Positions 9,880 through 21,838 of a stretch of DNA of 64,000 bases are shown here, one piece after another. Each line of letters opens with the position of its first letter. Within the stretch, counting starts at the first letter, position 1. Origin of the DNA: Cerrena zonata (lineage: Eukaryota; Basidiomycota; Agaricomycetes; Polyporales; Cerrenaceae); contig JASBNA010000060.1 of the NCBI GenBank assembly GCA_038087015.1, positions 124,001 to 188,000 of the forward strand, read 5' to 3'. The position numbers were made by a program, and so were the translations under genes. A model generated the notes under the pieces. That model saw nothing but the letters and a program-made list of their open reading frames with translations, was not told the origin of the DNA and made no database searches.

Positions 9880-10878
9880 ATAAATGAAAAAAAAATCAGT
9901 ATTACAATGATACTGTCGGTGACAAATGTAGCTTTGAGGCATATTTTAGGACATGTTTTAAGACATACTTCAAGACTGCTTAGAAAATATTTATACTGCT
10001 TTGACATGAGCTTGACATAGGTTATTGCGACGAGATTAATAAGTCCAAAGTCGAGCTCATTCGTATATAATTGTCTTGTCTATCAGTTAAGTACTGATTT
10101 AATTTGGATTACTCAATATGCTGTTGTTTAATTGCTTTCAAGTCTTTATGTGTCAATGTTTATCTTGCTTGAAAAAATATATCGAGTCTGAATTTGTTCT
10201 ATCATCGAATAAGAACTTTCCCATGAGATATTGTAGAGTGCATTCATTTGTTTGGGGTAGAAGAAATAAACTTGTGATACCTTCAATTACTATCTTTACA
10301 TTCACGCTCTTTATCTGCAGAATCAAAATTGCCTGAACGGGCTTGTTGATATTGGTGGGTTATACTGTGTTTTAAAAGATCGCAGCTGGATAGTCTATTT
10401 TTTATACTTTGATGCAAAAAACATTTTTGCGACAGTAGTTAAAAACTAGCACTTTATTGAACCTTAGTTAACGGACTCAACAAGTCGATCAAACCCAAAA
10501 CAGACTCAAGGATACTGTTCATCAGGTGGTCGTTAGTAGCGATATTAAGTATTAAAATATGTTTCTATTGGTTGAAATGCTTTGTATTAAAGACTGTGGA
10601 GCCCGGAAAATAAGAATAACCCACTTACTTTAATATAAGAAATATCTATAATGGTTTTTTTTTTTGAATTATAAGTCTCTCTCCCAATATGGGTAATAAT
10701 TTTGAGTACATTATTATTGAATGTGTATAATTCCTCGTAAAAAAGGACTCTGTGCTTGTAATGAGAAATTGAGTGGTGGTCACGTGCGTGTGTCGAACAC
10801 AAAACTGGCATTTCGCAGCCCTTATAAAGGAGATAAACCACTTTTCAACATGAATAACCCCAGGACGTCAGCCAGCTC
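9880..10878. promoter_or_regulatory. PIK1 to MTLalpha1 intergenic region with the MTLalpha1 promoter
   Basis: About 1 kb with no convincing gene; the open frame at 10118-10336 looks random. A CACGTG element sits near 10781-10786, about 95 bp before the MTLalpha1 start. I saw no HMG-box remnant that would indicate a leftover a2 gene. Confidence 0.5.
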
Positions 10879-11454
10879 ATGAGTCCATCAAGTAACATGA
10901 AGCACAAGTTTAGGCCGATGAAGAAAAACTCCAAGGTGGATATCCTTCGCTTTTCATTAGGAAAGTTTAAGCCTGCCTTAAGACAAAACTTATCTAAGAA
11001 AGAGCCCACTTCAACCCAAATTACCCTACAAGCTGACAAACTCCCAGATCTTCCTACTCCCCCTGCCAAACTTCAAGATATTCTCATTGAATTTAATCGG
11101 CTAAATGAAGATTCATTAAGATCCGTGAAAAAGAAGAGTCGCCCTAAAAATTCTAAAAGAACAATAAATGGATTCTTTGCTTTTCGAACATTTTATAGCA
11201 AATCTATCTTCAAACCTGATCATCAACGCCAGCTTTCATCGCTTCTCGCCGAAGCTTGGAGGGAAGAAAAGAAAAAGTCCATATGGGATAAATATGCAGT
11301 TGTTTACAGATTGCAAGCGCCAGATATAGGCTTTTTCGATTGGCTATGCACTAATTTGAACTTAGAAACGTCGACGAAAAAACCAGAAGCCAATTCTCCG
11401 GAAATGAAGAAGCATTCGCTCGGGAGGGTTGAAGATTTGTTCTTGTCACCTTAG
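10879..11454 (+). CDS. MTLalpha1: Mating-type alpha-box transcription factor alpha1
   Basis: The 191-residue protein has an alpha1-type (alpha-box, HMG-related) domain at about residues 85-155: KRTINGFFAFRTFYSKSIF, then the basic helix LLAEAWREEKKKSIWDKYA, then GFFDWLC. Alpha1 is known to activate alpha-specific genes with Mcm1. The ATG at 10879 opens a basic N-terminus, and no intron is needed. It lies between PIK1 and PAP1 and converges on PAP1 with about 100 bp between stops. Its presence defines this copy as the alpha idiomorph. Confidence 0.92.
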   Translation: MSPSSNMKHKFRPMKKNSKVDILRFSLGKFKPALRQNLSKKEPTSTQITLQADKLPDLPTPPAKLQDILIEFNRLNEDSLRSVKKKSRPKNSKRTINGFFAFRTFYSKSIFKPDHQRQLSSLLAEAWREEKKKSIWDKYAVVYRLQAPDIGFFDWLCTNLNLETSTKKPEANSPEMKKHSLGRVEDLFLSP

Positions 11455-11556
11455 CTATTTAAACGAAAAAAAAAAAAAGAAAAATACTTTTGACTATGTA
11501 TTTATTATATTATATTATATTATTTTATTATATTTATTAAATTAATGTTTCACTAT

Positions 11557-13236
<1,680 letters not shown>

Positions 13237-13459
13237 TCAATGGTAGGTAAAATAAACCTTTTGTCAAAACTTTTGATATATTTGTACTAACCTCATTTCA
13301 TCGGCATAAAACGCACAAATCGAAAATGGTCGGTACACTATGGGTGTACGGGCTTTATTTTACATTTTGCAATCTTTCGGATCACAGTAAAAGAATCAAG
13401 GGTTTTTTAATATAAGCACTATTTACGATCCTTTTATTTTATAATGAGTAAAAGTAGAA

Positions 13460-15922
13460 TTACGTCATGGGTCCTCTGTTGCCGAAAATTTTCACTTTCC
13501 AAGATTGGATGATATCAAATGGAACTTTTTTATCCGAAGCGTAGCGGAGGACCCAGGAGATTGAGCCGAGCGATTTATTGGGGTCTTTTTCGGTGACATC
13601 AATGATTAGTTCGATTAGCTTGACAATGGTTCTTGGTTTTAGACTAATGGCGAAACCCGAGTCCATGCTCTCTTTTCTGAATTGTTCGAATAGTTGAAGT
13701 TTGTCCATTCCGTTCAATCGATGAGTGGTTAAAATGCCTAGCATGATGTCTTGCATCATGTCATTTCTGACGGTAGTGGTACTGCCTTTATAAGCATTGA
13801 GAATCTGTAAGCATTTATGGGGATCATCCTTAACTATGAATCGATATAACGCACATTGGGCAATTCTAGCATCGAAGTTTAGCTTGAAAAGAATGTTTCT
13901 CACTTTAACAACCCCCTGTTTGGGGCTTTTAATATGGGCTCGGTCTATGAATCTAGTTGTATCGTAGAGAAGCTGATCCATGACGTATTTCTTACCGATC
14001 TGGGTGTTGACAAACGTGAATTTATCTGAATGCATGAATGAATTGATGGAATTGAGAGCCAATCCTATTTCCTCTGCATTTAAGAGAGAAAGGGTTTGTG
14101 CAAAAGCACGAATGGTATTATGAAGTTTGGCCTTTTCCGCTTCACTGGTATTTCCGTATAAGGTATGAAACGGGTCGGAAGATTTTGTCACTGTTGATGG
14201 GTCGGATATTCTTTGCAAAATGGTATTTTTATTCCAGCACCTTTGTAAAAGCCTTTGGAAAAACGGGCCCATGAACTCGGGGTTCGTGATATTGTTGCGA
14301 GATAAGGCACATCGGCCAATTTCCAATAGTTGGCGACGAGTCGGTCCAGATACGTCTAGCAATCCTTCGAGACAGTGTAAGATTTCGTCTGTGGTGAAGT
14401 TATCACGATTCAACATTTTGAGGATATTGTCAAACTGGGTCGACAACCCTTCGTCCTTGACAAAGGTCGCTAGGAGAGTCCCCAATTGGGTTATGCTGAT
14501 TTTATGATTGAGCTGTTCGATGAATTTTTGGGCTATGATAGTATTTTTCTCCTTTGGATTTTTATAAAGCCGTTTAACAAACGACTTGAAGTTGGCTGTT
14601 GGGAACAATTTGGATAATATATGCAGAGACGTCTCTTGGTTTATGAGACTCGAGTACTTACTAGAAAACAAATAAAGCGTCTGTAAGTCCTTCCCACTGG
14701 TTAATAAGGCAGCAAAATAGCTAATGATATAAGGGGAGTTATGCAATTTTGAAATCGAATTTCGATGGAGTAATATGTACAAGTTTTTAAAATGCTGAGG
14801 AGGGCAATTTCTTACCAAATGAAGGGCGTCATAGTCGTTAAAGGATAATTTTTTATCCTTAAATATAGCTTTGTATAGTACAGATAAAAGAATATTTGGT
14901 TCAATTGGATTAACATTTTCATTAGTTGGAGTCTGCGGTAGTCCTAATGGCGTGGAGGAAATGAAAAGGGATAGAAATCCCGCTGTTTGAAATGCTGGTT
15001 TATCATCATAGATCTCGTTAACCAATGCTTTGAGCATATTTTGTTTGGTCAACTCATCGACGTGTTTGTTGGAATATATTAGTTCGTGATGTTTTCTATA
15101 CTTAAACATTCTAAGCACGTTATCCAGGGATAAATCCCTCTTTCTGGATATAGTGAAGAGCTCGAGCTCCGGAATCGATTCGACTGCTTGTAATTCCAGA
15201 AGAATCTCAATTATACGGAACCCTTTCTTATTGCTGTATTGGTTTCGATAACTTATTGAATCCACCAACGAGTTTATGGAGCTTTGGTTTAAAGCACTGC
15301 TTTGACAGGCTAGAAGTAGCTCATATATGCCAATGTCAGTATTGCGTTTCTGCTCAAGCTCACCAATTACTAAATCTAAAAAGTCTTCCATATCATTAAG
15401 GGTGGATAATTGATTTTCAAAAAAAATCTTAAAACATTCCTCGAATCTCCCGTGCGCCGCCAACCTCCGTATAAGTAGCTTCTGTATCTGGTCATCAAGA
15501 CGAGTCTTGATATTTCCGTAATGGCTCATGTAAATCTCGGGATGGATTAATATGTGGTTGTACGAGAGTAGTGCCACGAGCCGGTGGTATTCGTCGGGGA
15601 TTCCTTCCAATCTTCTCTGTATATTGGTATCCAAATTCGAATATAAGTGTTGGTAAGGTAGATTGTCGGACTTGATGACCTGAGATGAGTACGGATCATG
15701 GATTATCGATTGAGCCAAGTAGTCCGTTTCCTGTTTGATAAACTCGAGAACAAAGTTCGAAAGCTTGTTGGAAATCGTCTGGCGTGTCTTATTGGCATTC
15801 TCTTCGAAATCTAGCTTGGAATTATAATGCTTCAATCTTATTGTCGGTAGTAATGTCTTATACTTGGGTCTGCACCACCATAGCCGGCACTTATGGCTAT
15901 GAAGTGGCCGCACTCGTATCAT
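13460..15922 (-). CDS. Uncharacterised helical protein, probably mitochondrial
   Basis: The open frame reaches 15976 only by a GTG codon. The first ATG at 15922 gives 820 residues starting MIRVRPLHSHKCRLWWCR, a basic, acid-free stretch that looks like a mitochondrial presequence. The rest is rich in short amphipathic helices with Leu, Ile and Asn, as in PPR-like or other alpha-solenoid RNA-binding proteins of yeast mitochondria, but no motif is clear enough to name a family. It lies between PAP1 and RCY1, divergent from RCY1. The function is unknown, and the mitochondrial reading is inference. Confidence 0.75.
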   Translation of the reverse strand: MIRVRPLHSHKCRLWWCRPKYKTLLPTIRLKHYNSKLDFEENANKTRQTISNKLSNFVLEFIKQETDYLAQSIIHDPYSSQVIKSDNLPYQHLYSNLDTNIQRRLEGIPDEYHRLVALLSYNHILIHPEIYMSHYGNIKTRLDDQIQKLLIRRLAAHGRFEECFKIFFENQLSTLNDMEDFLDLVIGELEQKRNTDIGIYELLLACQSSALNQSSINSLVDSISYRNQYSNKKGFRIIEILLELQAVESIPELELFTISRKRDLSLDNVLRMFKYRKHHELIYSNKHVDELTKQNMLKALVNEIYDDKPAFQTAGFLSLFISSTPLGLPQTPTNENVNPIEPNILLSVLYKAIFKDKKLSFNDYDALHLVRNCPPQHFKNLYILLHRNSISKLHNSPYIISYFAALLTSGKDLQTLYLFSSKYSSLINQETSLHILSKLFPTANFKSFVKRLYKNPKEKNTIIAQKFIEQLNHKISITQLGTLLATFVKDEGLSTQFDNILKMLNRDNFTTDEILHCLEGLLDVSGPTRRQLLEIGRCALSRNNITNPEFMGPFFQRLLQRCWNKNTILQRISDPSTVTKSSDPFHTLYGNTSEAEKAKLHNTIRAFAQTLSLLNAEEIGLALNSINSFMHSDKFTFVNTQIGKKYVMDQLLYDTTRFIDRAHIKSPKQGVVKVRNILFKLNFDARIAQCALYRFIVKDDPHKCLQILNAYKGSTTTVRNDMMQDIMLGILTTHRLNGMDKLQLFEQFRKESMDSGFAISLKPRTIVKLIELIIDVTEKDPNKSLGSISWVLRYASDKKVPFDIIQSWKVKIFGNRGPMT

Positions 15923-16231
15923 ATTTGGGTATTTCAATTCAAAAGGGTCGGCAAGAGTCCCAGCATCTATATACACGGCTTAACTAGGGAGTATTTCTTT
16001 GGTTTTGGCTATTTGATTTGGACTCTTGAATTTTGAATTTTTTTTTTTTTTTTTTTTTTTCCGTCTGCTCAATGTTTAATTTTTTGGTGATGATTTTTTG
16101 GCAGAAATCTCCACGACTTCTATTTCAAATCTTATCCACGATATATTCATCTTTGTTTAAAAACCAACAGGTGGTTGAGCTTCACGTTGGGGAGTCCAAG
16201 TATTCGCAATATAAATTGATTTGCTGGTTCA

Positions 16232-18676
16232 ATGTCACAGGTTATATGGAACTCGGATATCGATGTTTACGATCCTAAGGTTATTCCTATACTGGTTGCC
16301 AGATGTATTTCAAAGTACTTGTGTGTTCAGGATCTTGTGATATTCGGTAAGGTATCTAAGAACACATACAAGACGGTGAATGATCCTCAGCTTTGGATAT
16401 CCAAATTGAAAGATTTGAAATGCTGGGACAAGGCCGGTCTACCATTGAATGAAACCAAACTTGGGAAAATGGACTTTAGCCATTTATCAAATCCATTGAC
16501 TTGTTTTGATAAAACATTGAAGATTCCCAAAGCGGCCAAGTTCCAGGTTTTGAAGATACATCAGGCATTGTATCCTTATTATACCGACTTGCAGTTGAAT
16601 AAACCTTATGATCAATTGAGGATTTTTAAAGATTTTCAAACCCCAGAAGAACAATCTAAGATATTAACGAATCTTCTTCGATATAATAATATAGATGTTT
16701 ATGAAGATAGCAGTATGATGGTGAAAGATAAAATCAATTCCATTCTAGAGATCTTTGAAAATGCCTTATTGAGAGAACTTGAAATTCATTACGATATTCA
16801 AGATTACGAAAAGACAAATCAATTCGTCAAGATACTAATTAACTTAGGTAATCAGCAGACGTTAATTGATTTCTTTCTACAGAAAAGTATATTTGACAAT
16901 GAAGAAAGTAAATTTTTCAATTTTGATGCTTTCGATGCTGACAGTTTTTATAAGCTTGCAGACGATTCTGGAGTATCTAATTCTGCAAATGATATCAATG
17001 ACACTAATGAAGAAACTTTTACTTTGAATGCCGAAAGATTCAATGAATTTACTGAGGATTTGGTAGACGTTTTCAATGAGGAAGTAAGAATCATTGATTT
17101 GATTTTCCCCCAATCAGTTCCAATGATGTATAAAGTTAGTGAAGAGCTTATTTCTAATCAACTAGTGGAGCTTATAATGTTGATAATAGATACTGCGAGA
17201 ACGAAAGGTACTTATCTAAAAACTGTTCCTTATATATATGATAAGTTAGTTAATGATTTTATTCCAAAATTAAATCCAAGTGAAAACGTTGGAGAAAGTT
17301 ATCATCGTTTGATATTGGAATTGATTGATATGTCATTTGAATCATTCGCATCAGAGTATATGAGAGATGAGATACTCAATTTTAGAAACTATGTTAATGA
17401 AAATATCACCAATTGGAATGAAACCATAACGAAAAGGGAAAATGATACTTCGGAAAACATTTGGAAGCACGTTAAAGTTCAAACCAAGAACGATTTTTTG
17501 ACCAGTTTCAAAAAAGTATTCACAATTAATCCAACTTCATCACAGAGTAAGAGCGAGCCAGAAAATGATAAGAATGATGCTGAAAATTATTCCGAAATTC
17601 AAGCTAAAGCAAAGATTTTATCTGAGAATATCAAATCTTTAAATAAAATTTTCAGTCCTGAACTTTCGTTGGATATTTTAAATGAAGCAAAAGTGTCATT
17701 AGGTCGACTTTTGAAATTTAAAGAATATACAATTGCTGCTTTGAAAAGTGACGCTTATAGGTTCATGCAAGAAATATTCCTAACTGTAATTGACTCGATT
17801 GGTGGAGACCATTTAAGACCGGGTTTCATCAAGGCATTACAGTATTTACAAAACTATAATCCGAAAGATATGACTTATATAAATACGCCAACTGAATCAT
17901 TTATCGAACCATTAGTTTTATTTTTTGATCTGATTAATATGGCTGATTTAATTATTCAAATGATTGATATTTTCTATAAAGAGGAAATGATTAATAGAAA
18001 GGCTGTGAAACAAGAAAATTCTATTTTGAATCCATCTTTGCAAAGTAAAAAAAAGCTAGAAGGCTTAGTTGATAAATATGTAGCTGATGGTTTAAACGTT
18101 GGTATTGATATTTTGATAGATGAGATTGAAGCAACTTTCAAAAATGGACTCAAAGAACAAGACTATAATCCTCCTATTGATACTTCAACCATCTTTGATG
18201 GCCCTACAAAACCTGCTAGAACAGCAGTTAAAATTCTCGAAGATAATATCGACTTACTAGTCGGAAGTGCTGATAAATCTATTGTGGATGTCTTCCAACA
18301 AGAAATCGCTGAGCGATTCTTTCAAATCATTGTTAAAGTATTGAAAAGAAGTACTATTTCAGTTACCGGTGCAATCAATTTGATTTCAGACTTAAACTTA
18401 TACTATGACTTTGTCGTTGAGCACATTAAAACAAACAAAAAACTCGTGTACCCTCTATTCCAGTCTTTGAAGAAGGTTGGAAGTATCTACTTAATAAGTG
18501 GAAGCGAATCCAAATCAATCGGGAAATTGGTTAGTGATTTATCTAAATTCAATGGTATCTTTGGTCAAGAAGAGATTTACGAATTCGTTCAAAGGAGACA
18601 AGACTGGCCCTTGATTAAACGAGACGTCGAAAAAGTGATGTACGGTCTATCCTTGGGTGACTGTAGGATAGCATAA
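16232..18676 (+). CDS. RCY1: Recyclin-1, F-box protein of endocytic recycling
   Basis: The 814-residue product starts with an F-box (about residues 12-55, IPILVARCISKYLCVQDLVI then VSKNTYKTVNDPQLWISKL). A long helical region resembling Sec10/recyclin follows, ending in a short C-terminal tail. Rcy1 is known to act with Skp1 in recycling membrane proteins from early endosomes. RCY1 is a neighbour of the MTL locus in Candida, as far as I recall, so it supports the assignment. The ATG used is the second possible one; an overlapping frame at 16033 is spurious. Confidence 0.9.
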   Translation: MSQVIWNSDIDVYDPKVIPILVARCISKYLCVQDLVIFGKVSKNTYKTVNDPQLWISKLKDLKCWDKAGLPLNETKLGKMDFSHLSNPLTCFDKTLKIPKAAKFQVLKIHQALYPYYTDLQLNKPYDQLRIFKDFQTPEEQSKILTNLLRYNNIDVYEDSSMMVKDKINSILEIFENALLRELEIHYDIQDYEKTNQFVKILINLGNQQTLIDFFLQKSIFDNEESKFFNFDAFDADSFYKLADDSGVSNSANDINDTNEETFTLNAERFNEFTEDLVDVFNEEVRIIDLIFPQSVPMMYKVSEELISNQLVELIMLIIDTARTKGTYLKTVPYIYDKLVNDFIPKLNPSENVGESYHRLILELIDMSFESFASEYMRDEILNFRNYVNENITNWNETITKRENDTSENIWKHVKVQTKNDFLTSFKKVFTINPTSSQSKSEPENDKNDAENYSEIQAKAKILSENIKSLNKIFSPELSLDILNEAKVSLGRLLKFKEYTIAALKSDAYRFMQEIFLTVIDSIGGDHLRPGFIKALQYLQNYNPKDMTYINTPTESFIEPLVLFFDLINMADLIIQMIDIFYKEEMINRKAVKQENSILNPSLQSKKKLEGLVDKYVADGLNVGIDILIDEIEATFKNGLKEQDYNPPIDTSTIFDGPTKPARTAVKILEDNIDLLVGSADKSIVDVFQQEIAERFFQIIVKVLKRSTISVTGAINLISDLNLYYDFVVEHIKTNKKLVYPLFQSLKKVGSIYLISGSESKSIGKLVSDLSKFNGIFGQEEIYEFVQRRQDWPLIKRDVEKVMYGLSLGDCRIA

Positions 18677-18970
18677 CACTTAGTAATAAACTCTTTACTT
18701 AATACATTTATAGATTCGAAAGCTTTTGTAGAGTTGCAAATTTTTGACTATCGCTAATTCTTTTTCACGCAGACTCTGAAAAATGAAAAAAAAAAAATTC
18801 AAATACTTCGAGAAGACATCACCATCTCAAAGATACACGATTCCTTTAGGTGAAGCAAGACTTGTTTTGGCGCCTGTTTCCTGCTGAAAAGTTCCAATTA
18901 TATTCCCGGGCTCGGCTTTATTCATTTTGTTTTATTTTGTTTCACTTGTGCTACATGAATATATTACTCG

Positions 18971-20887
18971 ATGATCATTTGCTCTAGCTATCAGTTGAAT
19001 ACTGGGATTCGGCAAGCTTTAAACAAAAAAGCAATAGTAGTTGCTACATTTACCCAGAAGATGCACCGTCATTCTATTGCAAATAGGAAGAGAACTAGAG
19101 AGACAATACTGTCGGTGCCAAATTTTTTGAATGCTTCTGAGGAACAAAGTAATCTACGAGCATTCGAACGATTATCAAGGGCTTATAAGATATTGACCAA
19201 CAGGAAGCCATTGAAGCATAGTGTGAGTGATTGCTACAGTTATTATAAAGCAAAAGATGCCATATTCGCTGATGATTTAATGACGTATCCCAAAATCAAT
19301 AAGAGTCTATTGAAACTCTTGTTTGATAATTTTGATAAATCCAGCTCGATTCGTGTATTACTCTTGAATGATCTAGGTTCATTGTTGATCAAAGAGCAAT
19401 TCAATTCCATCTTCACACTAGTTAAAGAATTAGGTTCGGAAGCAAATGTCTTCACTGAACACATAATGGAAGAACTTTTAACGTTAAGATCAGACTATAT
19501 GAGTACGAAAAAATTAAAGGAAAGACTAGCATTTTTAATCATAATTCAAGCAACTTTTTCTGGAGAGCATTTGTTGGCTACCAAATTGGCGTTAGATTTC
19601 CATAAGCTGGAGATTCAGTTTAACCCAAATGTTCTTAATGTTTTACTCAAATCATTGTCTATCGATAAAACTTTACATTTTACTTACAATGCGGTTGCGA
19701 TCATGAAACTATTAGATGTGTTTGGAATGGAGTTCACTAGTACCAAAAATCTCATTCCTTTGGCTGATTATATGTTAGCGGAAAAAGGTGTTCCATACTT
19801 TGCTAATATTTTGCATGACAAATTATTTGGTGAATGTTTCATAGATGAAGGGTCACTTTGCAAATTCAGTGAGGTTTCCAGTCTTTTAATAAGCAGAAAT
19901 TTACAAGTTGGTAATTTGGATCGAGCTCTTAAAGCGTGGTTTAAGCTAAATAATCTAGATAAAGATTTTATTACACTGAATTTAGACTTGCTCTCTAAAT
20001 TACTCGATTCATTGATTGCATCACACAGATACCAGGATTTCGAAAAATTATTGCATATATTACCACAAGAAGCATTTGGGGATTTTGAGATTATGGAAAG
20101 AGTATTAAAGTACTATGGTTGTGTTAAAGTTGACCAAAGGGTTTTTGAAAATTTGGTTAATAAGCTTGAGCCCCCTTTGAATAGACTGACATTGTCTGTG
20201 TTATTGGAAGCATTCTTAATGCAAAATAATGATGTTGCACATGATAAAATCTTGCCATCTATACTTAAACTGAAGAATGGGATCAATCATAACGATTTTA
20301 ATGCAATTATTTCCAAATTACTTCGTCAACATAAATTAGAAGAAAGTATTTCTATGACAAATGGAACTGATGTTAGGATAGCCAAGACATCTTATATTAG
20401 CATTCTTAAATATGTTTTATTTCATCAGGATGTTGAATTTCAAGTGAGAACTCAATTTATCGAGCGAATGGTCAAAGAATTCATGCATTTACCAAATGTT
20501 GATGATGCATTGAGAGATCTAGCTAAAACCATGTTTCAGTATATACTGAATAAGATTAATAATCGATTAAGCCGAAAATTTTACTCCAGTTTCGCTTATA
20601 GAGGTTTAGTTGATTTAGGGAGTGAAAAAGTATTCGATTTCAGAGAGTTATTTTTCCCCCAATCAATTGAATGCTTGATTTTAATTGATGATCAAAATAG
20701 ATTTGACTGTTTACGTATTATAGGAGAAAGAGCAGTGAAAGACCAAGATTTTGATATGATCAAATGGACAATGAATGAAATGAGATTAACAGGAATGATC
20801 CTCAAGGATATCATATCGATATTTCAAAAATTCGATCCAAAATTTATGGAGTCGGTCTTTAAAAAACAAGTAATCCAAAACTTATGA
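18971..20887 (+). CDS. Uncharacterised helical protein, possibly mitochondrial
   Basis: The 638-residue product has no named motif I can support. It is made of repeated helical segments with a pattern like PPR or pentatricopeptide-type solenoids (for example FNAIISKLLRQHKLEESISM and FEKLLHILPQEAFGDFEIME). The N-terminus is basic and acid-poor (IRQALNKKAIVVATFTQKMH), consistent with mitochondrial targeting, and an internal Met at residue 31 is an alternative start. It reads in the same direction as RCY1 and converges on MRPL36 with 111 bp between stops. The function is not inferable from sequence alone. Confidence 0.72.
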   Translation: MIICSSYQLNTGIRQALNKKAIVVATFTQKMHRHSIANRKRTRETILSVPNFLNASEEQSNLRAFERLSRAYKILTNRKPLKHSVSDCYSYYKAKDAIFADDLMTYPKINKSLLKLLFDNFDKSSSIRVLLLNDLGSLLIKEQFNSIFTLVKELGSEANVFTEHIMEELLTLRSDYMSTKKLKERLAFLIIIQATFSGEHLLATKLALDFHKLEIQFNPNVLNVLLKSLSIDKTLHFTYNAVAIMKLLDVFGMEFTSTKNLIPLADYMLAEKGVPYFANILHDKLFGECFIDEGSLCKFSEVSSLLISRNLQVGNLDRALKAWFKLNNLDKDFITLNLDLLSKLLDSLIASHRYQDFEKLLHILPQEAFGDFEIMERVLKYYGCVKVDQRVFENLVNKLEPPLNRLTLSVLLEAFLMQNNDVAHDKILPSILKLKNGINHNDFNAIISKLLRQHKLEESISMTNGTDVRIAKTSYISILKYVLFHQDVEFQVRTQFIERMVKEFMHLPNVDDALRDLAKTMFQYILNKINNRLSRKFYSSFAYRGLVDLGSEKVFDFRELFFPQSIECLILIDDQNRFDCLRIIGERAVKDQDFDMIKWTMNEMRLTGMILKDIISIFQKFDPKFMESVFKKQVIQNL

Positions 20888-20998
20888 CTTACGATATTTC
20901 ATCATGTATATAGAAATTTAATTACAATGAAAGTTCAAAAGTGTATGTAATTTACAGGAAGGAGAATCATTATGTACAAGAGTTTGAAATATTATCAA

Positions 20999-21502
20999 CT
21001 ACTTCTTCTTACCACCACGATTTTTCTGTTCAAGTTGACCCTTAGGGGCTTCTTTAACGTCATGGCCCATTAATTCAATAAAATCATCGTTTTCGTATTT
21101 ATTAGTAGGAGAAGCTGCTTCTGCTTTGGCATCCGGTTTTTCTTCCTTAGTTTCAAAAGCAGAGAATCTTTGTTTAAATTTATTAACTCTACCAGTAGTA
21201 TTTGGATCAATATTAACAATATCAGTTCTATTAGGATTCCACAAAACATTATTTCTTTGATCACTGATCATTCTGATTTCATCCTTAGGTGCTTGTGATC
21301 TTCTCTTGATAACAGACCCATCACTTAGTTCAACCAAAGTCTCAAATTGGTGAAATATCGTTGGCCTTGATTTACCCATTTCAATCTTCTTCATGACCCT
21401 TCTTGATGATAAATGAACGTCCCCCTTCATGGCAATGTTTCTTTGGAAAGTTTTGAATGGAAGAGCCCCGCTCTCGAGTCTGCGTATACTGGACTTGAAC
21501 AT
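20999..21502 (-). CDS. MRPL36: Mitochondrial ribosomal protein bL31m
   Basis: The 167-residue protein matches yeast Mrpl36 of the mitochondrial large subunit. It has a basic presequence, then the conserved block [20 protein letters not shown] followed by [15 protein letters not shown] and the [16 protein letters not shown] segment. The C-terminus is charged and ends in GGKKK. It is divergent from CCT7 across about 340 bp. An ACCCGTACA element lies in that promoter at 21624. Confidence 0.93.
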   Translation of the reverse strand: MFKSSIRRLESGALPFKTFQRNIAMKGDVHLSSRRVMKKIEMGKSRPTIFHQFETLVELSDGSVIKRRSQAPKDEIRMISDQRNNVLWNPNRTDIVNIDPNTTGRVNKFKQRFSAFETKEEKPDAKAEAASPTNKYENDDFIELMGHDVKEAPKGQLEQKNRGGKKK

Positions 21503-21838
21503 CTTCGTTTACCGGTGTTTTCCAACTGTCTGTGAATCTTGAAGTCTTTGAAACCGAAATTTTTCACTTTTCAAGGTGTTTTTTGGTGATGAACGTAGAA
21601 AATTTGGGCGTGTGAGGGTCGAGACCCGTACATTTAGAAGAAAAAAAAAAAACACGAAAAAAATCTGAAAAAAAAAAGTTGATGTTCAGTCGATTTTTGA
21701 TCCAGTTGAAAAGGTGGCGGAATAGATACATTTCTGGTGTTATAGATCCATTCAACACATAGTAAAGAAGCATTCAATTACGTTTTGTAACGTGGTGATT
21801 AGTTGGAACATCCAGGGAACGAAAAACGAGAATTAAGT
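21503..21838. promoter_or_regulatory. Divergent MRPL36-CCT7 promoter with a Rap1-like element
   Basis: This 336-bp region serves two divergent genes. ACCCGTACATTTA at 21624 resembles the yeast Rap1 consensus (ACACCCRYACAYM). Poly(A) tracts lie next to it at 21640-21680. The call is inference from the motif. Confidence 0.5.

Noticed and set aside
10118..10336. 72-codon frame between PIK1 and MTLalpha1
   Set aside because: No HMG or homeodomain feature and random-looking composition, so not a leftover mating-type gene.
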